Origin: an uncultured Pseudomonadales bacterium
GTDB taxonomy: Bacteria > Pseudomonadota > Gammaproteobacteria > Pseudomonadales > CANNCY01
DNA: 64,000 bases
Assembly: GCA_947503335.1 (NCBI GenBank)
Contig: CANNCY010000001.1
Location: 744,001 to 808,000, forward strand
Direction: 5' to 3'
Shown: positions 27,060 to 36,041 of the stretch, one piece after another
Layout of the letters: each line of letters begins with the position of its first letter
Position numbering within the stretch: position 1 is the first letter of the stretch
Notes under the pieces: generated by a model
The model's input: the letters and a program-made list of their open reading frames with translations, nothing else
Databases searched by the model: none
What the model was told of the DNA's origin: nothing
Translations under genes and position numbers: made by a program

Positions 27060-27920
27060 ATGTCACATCACTTTCGATTAGTCATTTCGTGCCCAGATAA
27101 GAAGGGTATCGTTGCCGCAGTTTCAGGGTTTATTAATACACTAGGGGGCTCGATTATTGAGGCAAATCAATTTAATGACCCCCAAAACGATTACTTCTTC
27201 ATGCGGTATGTGATCGACGCAACATCTATGGGCCTTACAGCCGACGAGTTTCGTCGTGTTTTTGAGCCCGTTGCACAAGATTATGCTATGGAATGGCGTG
27301 TAACCGATACGGCTGAGTTACCACGCGTACTGTTAATGGTATCTAAGCTAGATCACACTTTAAAAGAGCTGCTATATCGTTGGAAGTCTGGCGATATGCA
27401 GTACATCATTCCATGTGTGATATCGAATCATGATGATCTTCGCGAATACGTAGAGTGGCATGGCATCGAGTACTACCATGTACCGGTACCTAAAGATGAT
27501 GAAGGCAAAGCCGAGGCGTTCGCAAAGACCGCTGAAATCATTGACAAGCATCAACCAGACACCATTGTTCTTGCTCGTTATATGCAGATCTTGCCACCTT
27601 GGATGTGCGAGCGATATAAGCATCAGGTAATTAACATTCATCACAGCTTCTTGCCAAGCTTTATGGGTGCGAAGCCATACCATCAGGCTGCGGTACGCGG
27701 CGTGAAACTAACAGGTGCAACCTGTCACTATGTGACTGAAGAGCTAGATGCTGGCCCAATTATCGAGCAAGACGTAATTAGAATCTCTCATCACGATACG
27801 GTCGAAGAAATGGTGCGTCGCGGTAAATACGTAGAAAATGAAGTATTAGCAACAGGGTTGAGGTATCACCTAGAAGACCGTGTATTGGTTCACGGCAACA
27901 AGACCATCGTCTTTAACTAA
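27060..27920 (+). CDS. purU: Formyltetrahydrofolate deformylase
   Basis: PurU hydrolyses 10-formyl-tetrahydrofolate to formate and tetrahydrofolate, balancing the one-carbon pool. The 286 residues hold an N-terminal ACT domain (RLVISCPDKKGIVAAVSGFI) that senses glycine or methionine in E. coli, then the formyltransferase fold with NIHHSFLPSFMGAKPYHQA (catalytic Asn and His) and TCHYVTEELDAGPIIEQD (catalytic Asp). The agmatinase-family gene begins 17 bases after its stop, so the two are one operon. Confidence 0.96.
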   Translation: MSHHFRLVISCPDKKGIVAAVSGFINTLGGSIIEANQFNDPQNDYFFMRYVIDATSMGLTADEFRRVFEPVAQDYAMEWRVTDTAELPRVLLMVSKLDHTLKELLYRWKSGDMQYIIPCVISNHDDLREYVEWHGIEYYHVPVPKDDEGKAEAFAKTAEIIDKHQPDTIVLARYMQILPPWMCERYKHQVINIHHSFLPSFMGAKPYHQAAVRGVKLTGATCHYVTEELDAGPIIEQDVIRISHHDTVEEMVRRGKYVENEVLATGLRYHLEDRVLVHGNKTIVFN

Positions 27921-27936
27921 CAATAAGAAGTAAATC

Positions 27937-28839
27937 ATGACCGAACAGATACAGTCAGAACTATCAATATACGCAAACGTCTTTACGTACATGGGCCGCG
28001 AGCTTACGCGCGACATTGACGATGCAGATATTGTTTTCATGGGTATACCTTACGACATGGCAACAACCGGCCGGTCTGGTACACGCTTTGGCCCAAAGGG
28101 CGTTAGATCGGCTAGCGCCAATCTACGCTGGGAAGAAGAGCGTTGGCCTTGGGGGTATGCGCTAGCAGACAAAAAACGCTTGGTAGATTATGGTGACGTC
28201 GACTTTGAACCAGGCAATAGCCAAGACATGGTGGATAACGTTATTGATCATGCATCGAATATTTTAGCTGCTGGTAAAAAGTTATTATCAGTTGGCGGCG
28301 ATCACTTTGTGACGCTACCACTGATGCGGGCGGCGCATAAGGTACACGGTAAATTGGCAATGGTTCATTTCGATGCACACACCGACACCTACAAGCAAGG
28401 GGGCGAGTTTGATCACGGCACTATGTTTGCTCGCGCACCAAAAGAAGGATTGATAGACCCAGAGCATAGCATTCAGATTGGTATTCGCACGTCTTATACC
28501 AAAGAAGAGGAGCTGTTCGAGATTATCGACGCTGCCGAGGCCAATGATCTTTCGGCGCAGGCAATCTGCGACCGTATTAAAGCCAGAGTAGGTGATTTAC
28601 CTGTTTATCTTACGTTTGATATCGATTGTCTTGACCCCGCTTATGCCCCAGGTACCGGCACTCCTGTTGCGGGCGGGTTAACAAGCGATCATGCTCTTAA
28701 GATTATCCGCGGACTAGCGGGTATGAATGTTGTAGCGATGGATGTAGTAGAAGTTGCACCAAGCTACGATCACGCAGATATCACGAGTCTTGCTGGCGCC
28801 ACACTTGCGCTAGAGATGTGCTACATGGTGTCTGAATAA
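27937..28839 (+). CDS. speB: Agmatinase / ureohydrolase family enzyme
   Basis: Mn-dependent ureohydrolase of 300 residues. Metal-binding motifs are complete: GGDHFVTLP, FDAHTDTY and FDIDCLDPAYAPGTGTPVAGGL. The best match by feel is agmatinase (agmatine to putrescine and urea), but guanidinobutyrase, guanidinopropionase and formimidoylglutamase share these motifs. The operon partner purU handles formyl-folate, which is not an obvious companion of polyamine synthesis, so the substrate deserves assay. AAGAAG precedes its ATG. Confidence 0.85.
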   Translation: MTEQIQSELSIYANVFTYMGRELTRDIDDADIVFMGIPYDMATTGRSGTRFGPKGVRSASANLRWEEERWPWGYALADKKRLVDYGDVDFEPGNSQDMVDNVIDHASNILAAGKKLLSVGGDHFVTLPLMRAAHKVHGKLAMVHFDAHTDTYKQGGEFDHGTMFARAPKEGLIDPEHSIQIGIRTSYTKEEELFEIIDAAEANDLSAQAICDRIKARVGDLPVYLTFDIDCLDPAYAPGTGTPVAGGLTSDHALKIIRGLAGMNVVAMDVVEVAPSYDHADITSLAGATLALEMCYMVSE

Positions 28840-28850
28840 TAGTGTATGCT

Positions 28851-28875
28851 AGCCCCCTAAAATCAATAGGGGGCT
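28851..28875 (+). promoter_or_regulatory. Hairpin overlapping the ribosome binding site of the DUF1145 gene
   Basis: Perfect nine-base stem AGCCCCCTA / TAGGGGGCT around AAATCAA. The 3' arm holds the only Shine-Dalgarno-like sequence (GGGGG at 28869-28873), five bases before ATG 28879. It may end transcription of the upstream gene weakly or mask translation of the next. Confidence 0.55.
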
Positions 28876-28878
28876 TGT

Positions 28879-29130
28879 ATGCTAAGAACTACACGCTGGC
28901 TACTTACAATTCTGTGGGTGGCATTTGTCGTCAACATCTTGACAGGCGTACTGCCTGAAGCCATCGCTTATTACGTTAATTGGTCTGTTGTCGTTTTGGG
29001 CGCCATACACTTGGTAGAAATGTGGATTTTTAAGGCTCGTATTCAATCGGCGACCAATCCCAAGCTAGAAGCACTCTATATATTTCTCTACGGCGCTGCA
29101 CAGGGCCTAGATAAGTCTAATCAACCATAG
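28879..29130 (+). CDS. Small inner-membrane protein, DUF1145-like
   Basis: The 83-residue protein has a first hydrophobic helix (8-26), a second (30-50) ending IHLVEMWIF, and a C-terminal amphipathic helix. The pattern, including the short polar turn and HLVE, resembles the DUF1145 (YhhL) family, which has no known function. It lies 39 bases after the agmatinase-family gene and 9 bases before the dUTPase gene, so it is probably part of that transcript. The unusual point is a hairpin covering its ribosome binding site. Family assignment is tentative. Confidence 0.6.
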   Translation: MLRTTRWLLTILWVAFVVNILTGVLPEAIAYYVNWSVVVLGAIHLVEMWIFKARIQSATNPKLEALYIFLYGAAQGLDKSNQP

Positions 29131-29139
29131 GAGCACTCT

Positions 29140-29751
29140 GTGAGCACATCAGCATTACTCACCATGCTTGAAATGCAAGATCAAATGAACTCTCGTGTAC
29201 ACCCAGATTGGCGTAACCAGGGGTATGAATGGTACCGAGCAATTTGGATCGAATGCGCAGAAATGTTAGACCATTACGGCTGGAAATGGTGGAAGCACCA
29301 ACAACCCGATCTGCCTCAAGTACAGATGGAGCTTGTCGATATATGGCATTTCGGCATGAGCCTAATGATGCAAGAGGGTGAGTCACAAGAGTCGATCGCT
29401 GAGCGCTTGTCACCGGTGCTAACGTCAGGTGAAAAGGGCGATTTTAAAGAACTACTAGAAACCTTTACTGCAACGGCGTTGGCAGATCGCGGGTTTGATG
29501 CATTGACCTTTGCCGATTTACTTGTCAGCTGTGAAATGAACTTTGACGATTTAGTACGAAACTATATCGGCAAAAACGTACTCAACTTTTTCAGGCAAGA
29601 CCACGGCTACAAAGAAGGTACATACATCAAAATTTGGGATGGTAAAGAAGATAACGAGCATCTTGTCGAGGTGTTGCAGTCAGTTGATATATCTTCAGAT
29701 GATGTACGTGGGCAAGTGTATTCAGGCCTAAAAGCACGTTATCCAGCTTAA
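29140..29751 (+). CDS. Dimeric (all-alpha) dUTP diphosphatase
   Basis: The 203 residues match dUTPase_2, the MazG-like all-helical dUTPase: MLEMQDQMNSRVHPDWRNQGYEWYRAIWIECAEMLDHYGWKWWKH, then VQMELVDIWHF, where the acidic residues bind magnesium and the triphosphate. It hydrolyses dUTP (and dUDP) to dUMP, keeping uracil out of DNA and feeding thymidylate synthesis. This type is found in phages, trypanosomes and a scattered set of bacteria and differs in fold from the common trimeric Dut. Translation starts at GTG 29140 after GGAG. Confidence 0.88.
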   Translation: MSTSALLTMLEMQDQMNSRVHPDWRNQGYEWYRAIWIECAEMLDHYGWKWWKHQQPDLPQVQMELVDIWHFGMSLMMQEGESQESIAERLSPVLTSGEKGDFKELLETFTATALADRGFDALTFADLLVSCEMNFDDLVRNYIGKNVLNFFRQDHGYKEGTYIKIWDGKEDNEHLVEVLQSVDISSDDVRGQVYSGLKARYPA

Positions 29752-29828
29752 TTAAGATCTGAGAATTGGGCGAGTTTGTACGCCATTGCTTAGATCTTTG
29801 TATTGGCTTGGCAAATAATGGCGATTAC

Positions 29829-29858
29829 TTGGGAATGCCTAAATCGCTGTGATACACT
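29829..29858 (+). promoter_or_regulatory. Candidate promoter of mdh
   Basis: TTGGGA (29829-29834) and TACACT (29853-29858) are 18 bases apart, with four matches each to consensus, 73 bases before the mdh start codon. Confidence 0.4.
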
Positions 29859-29881
29859 CACGCCACTTTCATATCTCATAG

Positions 29882-29902
29882 CCAAGGTCACGGTGGCCTT
29901 GG
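29882..29902 (+). promoter_or_regulatory. Leader hairpin upstream of mdh
   Basis: CCAAGGTCA pairs with TGGCCTTGG (one G-U pair) around CGG, 29 bases before the GTG start of mdh, leaving the GGAG ribosome binding site free. It may stabilise the message. Confidence 0.4.
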
Positions 29903-29931
29903 TCTGATGTAATAATCTTGGAGTTTTCAAA

Positions 29932-30912
29932 GTGAAACAACCTGTTCGCGTTGCCGTTACCGGCGCAGCTGGTCAAATCAGCTACTCATTGCTTTTCAGA
30001 ATTGCCGCTGGCGAAATGCTTGGCCCAGATCAACCAGTAATCCTTCAGATGCTTGAAATCACCCCAGCACTTGGTGCTCTACAGGGTGTAGCTATGGAAA
30101 TCGACGACTGTGCATTCCCTCTTGTAGCAGGCATGGTTTGTACTGACGACCCTAACGTTGCGTTTAAAGATGCAGACTACGCACTACTTGTAGGTGCTCG
30201 CCCACGTGGCCCAGGTATGGAGCGTAAAGATCTTCTAGAAGCAAATGCTGCGATCTTCTCTGTTCAGGGTAAAGCGATCAATGACAACGCTTCAAAAGGC
30301 ATCAAGGTATTGGTGGTTGGTAACCCAGCTAACACTAACGCGTTGATTGCACAGCGTAACGCGCCTGATATCGACCCTCGTCAGTTTACTGCAATGACTC
30401 GCCTTGATCACAACCGTGCGTTGACTCAGTTGGCTCAAAAGACTGACACAACGATCAACGACATTACCCACATGACTATTTGGGGTAACCACTCGTCAAC
30501 TCAGTACCCAGATCTACACCACGCTAAAGTAAACGGCGAAACAGCGGTAGATATGGTTGACCAAGCTTGGTACGAAGAGACTTATATCCCTGAAGTACAG
30601 CAGCGCGGTGCAGCGATCATTAAAGCGCGTGGCGCGTCATCTGCGGCTTCAGCAGCAAACGCAGCTATCGCACACATGCGTGACTGGGCGCTAGGTTCTG
30701 CTGAAGGTGATTGGGTAAGCATGGGCGTATACTCAGATGGTTCGTACGGCATTCAAGAAGGCCTAATCTACTCGTACCCATGTGTATGTAAAGACGGCGA
30801 CTGGACCATCGTTCAGGGTCTAGAGACCAATGAATTCTCTGTTGCTCGCATGAAGGCAACCGAGGCCGAATTGGCTGAAGAGCGTGACGCAGTAGCGCAC
30901 CTTCTTCCATAA
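29932..30912 (+). CDS. mdh: Malate dehydrogenase
   Basis: NAD-dependent malate dehydrogenase of the citric acid cycle. The 326 residues show the Rossmann start [19 protein letters not shown], substrate arginines in [24 protein letters not shown] and the catalytic His187 in [11 protein letters not shown]. The sequence belongs to the cytosolic-type MDH2 group (about 326 residues), found in beta- and some gammaproteobacteria, not to the 312-residue E. coli type. Start is GTG 29932 with GGAG nine bases upstream. Codon use looks strongly biased, as expected for a highly expressed gene. A terminator follows. Confidence 0.97.
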   Translation: MKQPVRVAVTGAAGQISYSLLFRIAAGEMLGPDQPVILQMLEITPALGALQGVAMEIDDCAFPLVAGMVCTDDPNVAFKDADYALLVGARPRGPGMERKDLLEANAAIFSVQGKAINDNASKGIKVLVVGNPANTNALIAQRNAPDIDPRQFTAMTRLDHNRALTQLAQKTDTTINDITHMTIWGNHSSTQYPDLHHAKVNGETAVDMVDQAWYEETYIPEVQQRGAAIIKARGASSAASAANAAIAHMRDWALGSAEGDWVSMGVYSDGSYGIQEGLIYSYPCVCKDGDWTIVQGLETNEFSVARMKATEAELAEERDAVAHLLP

Positions 30913-30934
30913 CCTAGCCTCGCTAGTTTAGGTT

Positions 30935-30961
30935 AAAGAGCTGGGCTTGCCCGGCTCTTTT
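30935..30961 (+). terminator. Rho-independent terminator of mdh
   Basis: Twelve-base stem AAAGAGCTGGGC / GCCCGGCTCTTT with one T-G pair and a very short loop, ending in T residues, 22 bases after the mdh stop. Confidence 0.8.
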
Positions 30962-31024
30962 GCTATTTAGTCTAGTATTGAGCTTGGCATTTGATAACCG
31001 TAATTCTTATAAAGGATCATTGAT

Positions 31025-31495
31025 ATGACTCACTTAGTGGCAGGCGATAAGGCTCCTCAGTTTTCGCTAGAAGACCAACAAGGCAATCGCGTTAGCTTGT
31101 CTGATTTTAAGGGCCAACGTGTTGTCGTTTATTTCTATCCCAAAGCTATGACGCCTGGTTGCATCATGCAAGCAGAAGGTATCCGTGACTCAAAAGATGC
31201 TCTAGATGATATGGGCGTTAAAGTAATAGGTATCAGTAATGATGCCGTCACAAAGCTGGCCCGTTTTGAAGAAAAGAAAGAGCTTAACTTTACTCTTTTA
31301 AGCGATGAAGACCACGCGGTGACAGAATCTTATGGCATCTGGCAGCTTAAAAAGTTTATGGGGCGCGAGTTTATGGGCCTTGTACGTACCACTTTTATAG
31401 TGGGGGCTGATGGTAAGATCGAAGCGGTATTAGACAAGTTTAAAACAAAATCTCACCACGAAACTTTACTTCAGTGGTTGGCTGAGAACCCATAA
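31025..31495 (+). CDS. bcp: Thioredoxin-dependent thiol peroxidase (Bcp/PrxQ peroxiredoxin)
   Basis: The 156-residue cytoplasmic protein reduces hydrogen peroxide and organic peroxides. The peroxidatic Cys46 sits in PKAMTPGC. The second, resolving cysteine that most Bcp proteins have five residues later (TPGC-x4-C) is Glu51 here, so this is a 1-Cys form that must be recycled through another thiol such as glutathione or thioredoxin directly. TTFIVGADGKIEAV is the usual C-terminal strand pair. AAAGGATCATTGAT precedes its ATG. Confidence 0.94.
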   Translation: MTHLVAGDKAPQFSLEDQQGNRVSLSDFKGQRVVVYFYPKAMTPGCIMQAEGIRDSKDALDDMGVKVIGISNDAVTKLARFEEKKELNFTLLSDEDHAVTESYGIWQLKKFMGREFMGLVRTTFIVGADGKIEAVLDKFKTKSHHETLLQWLAENP

Positions 31496-31530
31496 GCGTT
31501 TACTATGCGCAAAACAAATTAGGAGTGATT

Positions 31531-31869
31531 ATGAGCTTTTTTATCTCTGAAGCTGCAGCACAAGCACCTGGTGCTGGCCAGCCGGCAGCAGCTGACCCAA
31601 TGGTAACTATCTTGATGATGGTTGGTCTTTTTGCATTCATGTATTTCTTCATGATTCGCCCACAGCGAAAGCGTCAAAAAGAGCATAAAAACCTAATGGA
31701 TGACCTAGCTAAAGGCGACGAAATTGTTATGGTTTCGGGCATGTTGGGCAAAGTAGTTAAGGCTGACGGCGACTACATGATTGTTGAAGTAGGCCAAGGC
31801 ACAGAGCTTAAGTTTCAAAAAATGGCGGTACACGCTGTTTTGCCGAAAGGCACAATCAAAGACATCTAA
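31531..31869 (+). CDS. yajC: Preprotein translocase accessory subunit YajC
   Basis: YajC is a single-span membrane protein bound to SecDF. With ATG 31531, five bases after AGGAG, it has 112 residues: a short alanine-rich start, one membrane helix (PMVTILMMVGLFAFMYFFMIRPQRKRQKEH contains the span and the invariant RPQRKR), then a cytoplasmic domain with MVSGMLGKVVKADGDYMIVEV. Normally yajC is between tgt and secD; here bcp precedes it and an AGCS symporter follows, with a terminator right behind. A GTG two codons upstream is less likely as start. Confidence 0.95.
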   Translation: MSFFISEAAAQAPGAGQPAAADPMVTILMMVGLFAFMYFFMIRPQRKRQKEHKNLMDDLAKGDEIVMVSGMLGKVVKADGDYMIVEVGQGTELKFQKMAVHAVLPKGTIKDI

Positions 31870-31880
31870 GTGCTGATGCA

Positions 31881-31909
31881 AGAGCCCGTCACTAGATTGG
31901 GCTCTTTTT
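31881..31909 (+). terminator. Rho-independent terminator of yajC
   Basis: Seven-base stem AGAGCCC / GGGCTCT with an 11-base loop followed by TTTTT. Confidence 0.82.
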
Positions 31910-31990
31910 CATTCTGCTGTCTATCCTGGCGGCATCAATATTGTTATATTCGCAAACGATAATAAGTTAACAAGATCTTAGGATTACCTT

Positions 31991-33367
31991 ATGCAATCTT
32001 TCGAGCAGCTCGTCGGCGCCATTAATGGCTTCGTATGGGGCCCCGTTATGTTGGTACTCATTCTGGGTACCGGTTTGTACATGCAAATTCGACTAGGCGC
32101 ACTGCCTATTAGAAAGCTTGGTTACGGCTTTAAACAGCTGTTCAGTGGCCGCAAAGGGCAGGGCGAGGGCGAAATTAGCCCTTTTAATGCCTTGATGACC
32201 TCGCTATCGGCAACCATTGGTACTGGCAACATAGCAGGTGTTGCTACTGCTATTGGTATCGGTGGTCCAGGCGCTTTGTTTTGGATGTGGTGTACGGCAC
32301 TAGTCGGTATGGCGACCAAATACTCAGAAGCAGTTTTAGCGGTTAATTTCCGTGAAAAGAATGCAGACGGGCAATGGGTTGGTGGCCCGATGTATTATAT
32401 TCGTAACGGGTTAAGTAGCCGATTTGGCAAGGCTGCCTCAATTCTAGCGGTGCTGTTCGCTATCTTCGGTATGTTGGCAGGTTTTGGTATTGGCTCTACG
32501 GTACAAGCAAACTCTGTAGCTGAAGCACTTAATCACTCATTTGGTATCGAAAAATATGTTACTGGTATCGTAATGTCGCTTCTTGTATTGGCGGTTTTAG
32601 TGGGTGGTCTAAAATCTATCGCTAAGGTTGCGGGTGCACTGGTACCAGTTATGGCCATTGCCTACATCCTGGCCGGTTTAGTGATCTTGCTGCTAAACGC
32701 TTCAGCTGTACCCGATGCATTTATGCTAATTATTAAAGCAGCTTTTGACCCTCAGGCAGCAACTGGTGGCCTAATAGGTGCCAGTATCATGATCGCCATT
32801 CAAATGGGCGTGGCACGCGGTGTATTTTCAAACGAGGCAGGCCTTGGTAGTGCACCAATTGCGCACGCTGCAGCAGAGACAGATTCTCCAGTACGCCAGG
32901 GTGTTGTAGCGATGTTAGGTACCTTTATTGATACCATTATTGTTTGTACCATTACTGGTTTAGCAATCGTTGTTACCGGTGTATGGTCGGGTGATGCACA
33001 GGGCGCAGCAATGTCAGCATCGGCATTTGGTAAAGCTTTACCCTATGGCGACATGATTATTTCATTGGGGCTTGCGGTATTTGCATTCACGACGATTCTA
33101 GGCTGGAGTTACTACGGCGAGCGCTGTGCCGAGTATTTATTTGGTACTCGCATCAATAAGATTTACCGTATTCTATGGGCTGCAGCCGTGTACTTCGGCA
33201 CGATTATGAGCCTTGATCTGGTTTGGGGTGTTGCTGATACTCTAAACGGTATGATGGCCATTCCTAACTTAATTGGTCTGTTACTACTAAGCCCTGTTGT
33301 AATTAAGCTAAGTAAGGCATATTTCGCTGAAGAAGATGTAAAGCTGCAGAGCAGCGTTAATTCTTAA
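31991..33367 (+). CDS. AGCS family sodium:amino acid (alanine/glycine) symporter, second copy
   Basis: Na+-coupled importer of alanine, glycine or related small amino acids. The 458 residues contain TIGTGNIAGVATAIGIGGPGALFWMW, GGPMYYIRNGL, and ARGVFSNEAGLGSAPIAHAAA, with about eleven membrane helices and the conserved ILGWSYYGERCAEYLFG near the end. It differs from the 24480-25889 copy in many positions, including AHAAAETD against NAAATAAP in the substrate region, so specificity may differ. It is 25 bases ahead of the nucleotidase gene, possibly in one transcript. Confidence 0.93.
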   Translation: MQSFEQLVGAINGFVWGPVMLVLILGTGLYMQIRLGALPIRKLGYGFKQLFSGRKGQGEGEISPFNALMTSLSATIGTGNIAGVATAIGIGGPGALFWMWCTALVGMATKYSEAVLAVNFREKNADGQWVGGPMYYIRNGLSSRFGKAASILAVLFAIFGMLAGFGIGSTVQANSVAEALNHSFGIEKYVTGIVMSLLVLAVLVGGLKSIAKVAGALVPVMAIAYILAGLVILLLNASAVPDAFMLIIKAAFDPQAATGGLIGASIMIAIQMGVARGVFSNEAGLGSAPIAHAAAETDSPVRQGVVAMLGTFIDTIIVCTITGLAIVVTGVWSGDAQGAAMSASAFGKALPYGDMIISLGLAVFAFTTILGWSYYGERCAEYLFGTRINKIYRILWAAAVYFGTIMSLDLVWGVADTLNGMMAIPNLIGLLLLSPVVIKLSKAYFAEEDVKLQSSVNS

Positions 33368-33391
33368 TCATTTATTTACAAAGAGAGTGTT

Positions 33392-34309
33392 ATGCCAGAG
33401 TCAAATTCGAACAAACTTGTCATAGCGCTCTCTTCACGAGCGCTTTTTGATCTAAGTGAAAGCCACAAGATATACGAGACCGAGGGCGTCGATGCCTATG
33501 CTCGGTATCAGATTCAGAACGAACATATACCACTTGAACCCGGCCCATCTTTCAATCTAGTGCGCAAGCTGCTTGCAATTAATTCAATTAAAGGCAGAGC
33601 CAAAGATGATCCGCTGGTCGAAGTAGTGTTGTTATCACGCAATTCAGCCGATACTGGATTACGAATCTTTAATAGCTGCGAGTACTATAACCTGCCTATA
33701 CAGCGAGCGGCCTTCTGTGGTGGTCGCCATCCGTATCGCTACGTTAAAGCCTTCGGCACCCACCTGTTCTTATCTTCTGACGCGCAAGACGTCAAAATGG
33801 CACTGGCCTCAGGCATTGCTGCAGCAACGCTAGTTGGCAGTAATGTTGTTGACTCAGATGTCGGCCAAGATGCTGAGGTGCGGTTTGCCTTTGATGGGGA
33901 TGCGGTCATTTTCAGTGATGAGGCAGAGCGTATCTATAAAGAACAGGGCCTTGCAGCCTTTACTAAATCAGAGGTCAACGCAGCTAAAACCCCGTTAGCT
34001 GCTGGGCCGTTTCAGCAGTTCTTGATGGCGTTGCATCGTTTGCAACAGTCCTTCGAAGATGGCGATTGTCCAATTCGTACGGCCTTGGTAACAGCTCGGT
34101 CGGTACCCGCCCATGAGCGAGTTATTCGCACACTTCGAGATTGGCAAGTGCGCTTAGATGAGTCAATCTTCTTAGGCGGGCTACCAAAGGCTCATTTTTT
34201 AGAGGCATACAAGGCAGATGTATTCTTCGATGATCAGCTGACGCATGTCGAGCCGGCATCGACGCTCGTCACCGCTGGTCACGTTCCGCACGGTGTGGCA
34301 AACGAGTAA
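33392..34309 (+). CDS. Cytosolic 5'-nucleotidase, NT5C1 type
   Basis: The 305 residues match the 5'-nucleotidase family that in animals gives cytosolic NT5C1A/B (AMP to adenosine). Landmarks are LVIALSSRALFDLSESHKIYETEGVDAYARYQ, PLVEVVLLSRNSADTGLRIF, AAFCGGRHPYRYVKAF, FAFDGDAVIFSDEAERIY and VFFDDQ, which carry the haloacid-dehalogenase-like acidic residues. No signal peptide, so it is cytoplasmic. Bacterial members are little studied; a role in nucleotide salvage is likely. It follows the AGCS symporter gene closely. Confidence 0.85.
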   Translation: MPESNSNKLVIALSSRALFDLSESHKIYETEGVDAYARYQIQNEHIPLEPGPSFNLVRKLLAINSIKGRAKDDPLVEVVLLSRNSADTGLRIFNSCEYYNLPIQRAAFCGGRHPYRYVKAFGTHLFLSSDAQDVKMALASGIAAATLVGSNVVDSDVGQDAEVRFAFDGDAVIFSDEAERIYKEQGLAAFTKSEVNAAKTPLAAGPFQQFLMALHRLQQSFEDGDCPIRTALVTARSVPAHERVIRTLRDWQVRLDESIFLGGLPKAHFLEAYKADVFFDDQLTHVEPASTLVTAGHVPHGVANE

Positions 34310-34330
34310 AAGTACAATTTTGTATTGATA

Positions 34331-34356
34331 TTTGAGACTTCCAAGCTAGTCTCAAA
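34331..34356. repeat. Perfect inverted repeat between the nucleotidase and uspA-like genes
   Basis: TTTGAGACT pairs perfectly with AGTCTCAAA around an eight-base loop, 22 bases after the nucleotidase stop. No T-run follows, so a factor-independent terminator is unlikely. Confidence 0.55.
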
Positions 34357-34423
34357 GTAAGCAAGCTTGTTGTTTCAAGGATCGAGCCGATCTTGCGTAA
34401 CTTAGTTTATCGCAGGAGGGCTT

Positions 34424-34873
34424 ATGTCTACTTCGATATTAGTTGCCTCAGATTTGGGGCCCTATAACGAACAGGTGATGCTTCAGGCATCGCTGTTTGC
34501 ATCTGAACATGAAGCAAGCGTACGTATACTTCACGTTATTAATCCTGACAAAGCGGTGGCTGGCTTGGTGGTCGGTAACTATTTAAGCAGCCAGCTAGAC
34601 CAATATAGCGCAATAGACGATCTTGAGCGCATGGTAGAAGAAGTAAAAGATCATATCACTGGTGTTGCTCAAGACTATCTTAGCAATGATTCTAAGATAG
34701 ATGTTAAGGTGGGTGATGTTGTGCCAACTCTTTTACGCTATATCGATCAACAACCGAGTGATCTCATCGTTATAGGTTATAGTAATACTGACCAAGCTAA
34801 CCTTATTCAGCTATTAAGTAGCACACGCGTGCCTGTACTAGTGGTACCAATAGTACCCACACCCATTCAATAA
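34424..34873 (+). CDS. Universal stress protein (UspA family)
   Basis: The 149-residue cytoplasmic protein has the UspA alpha/beta fold: ILVASDLGPYNEQVMLQASLFASEHEASVRILHVI at the N-terminus and DLIVIGYSN followed by LSSTRVPVLVVPIV at the C-terminus. The ATP-binding type has GxxGxxGx9GS near the end; here this loop is altered (GYSNTDQANLIQLLSST), so nucleotide binding is doubtful. GGAGG lies before the ATG. It is transcribed alone ahead of cysB. Confidence 0.85.
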   Translation: MSTSILVASDLGPYNEQVMLQASLFASEHEASVRILHVINPDKAVAGLVVGNYLSSQLDQYSAIDDLERMVEEVKDHITGVAQDYLSNDSKIDVKVGDVVPTLLRYIDQQPSDLIVIGYSNTDQANLIQLLSSTRVPVLVVPIVPTPIQ

Positions 34874-34888
34874 ATCAGTTATAAAAGT

Positions 34889-34916
34889 TTGCACAAACCT
34901 AACTAGGGTGCATAAT
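34889..34916 (+). promoter_or_regulatory. Candidate promoter of cysB
   Basis: TTGCAC (34889-34894) and CATAAT (34911-34916) are 16 bases apart, 42 bases before the cysB ATG, with four and five consensus matches. Confidence 0.45.
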
Positions 34917-34957
34917 AGTTAAATCAATGATTGCACACGCACAGACCGGCGGTTTGA

Positions 34958-35932
<975 letters not shown>

Positions 35933-36041
35933 TTTATCGCCTAATTAGCGCCAGTTATCGGCCAAAAATAGACTTTTTCTACCTCTCTATTAGACTGTAA
36001 GTAATGCTTGCAAATGCCTGCGTTGCTAGAGGGGCGCCAAC

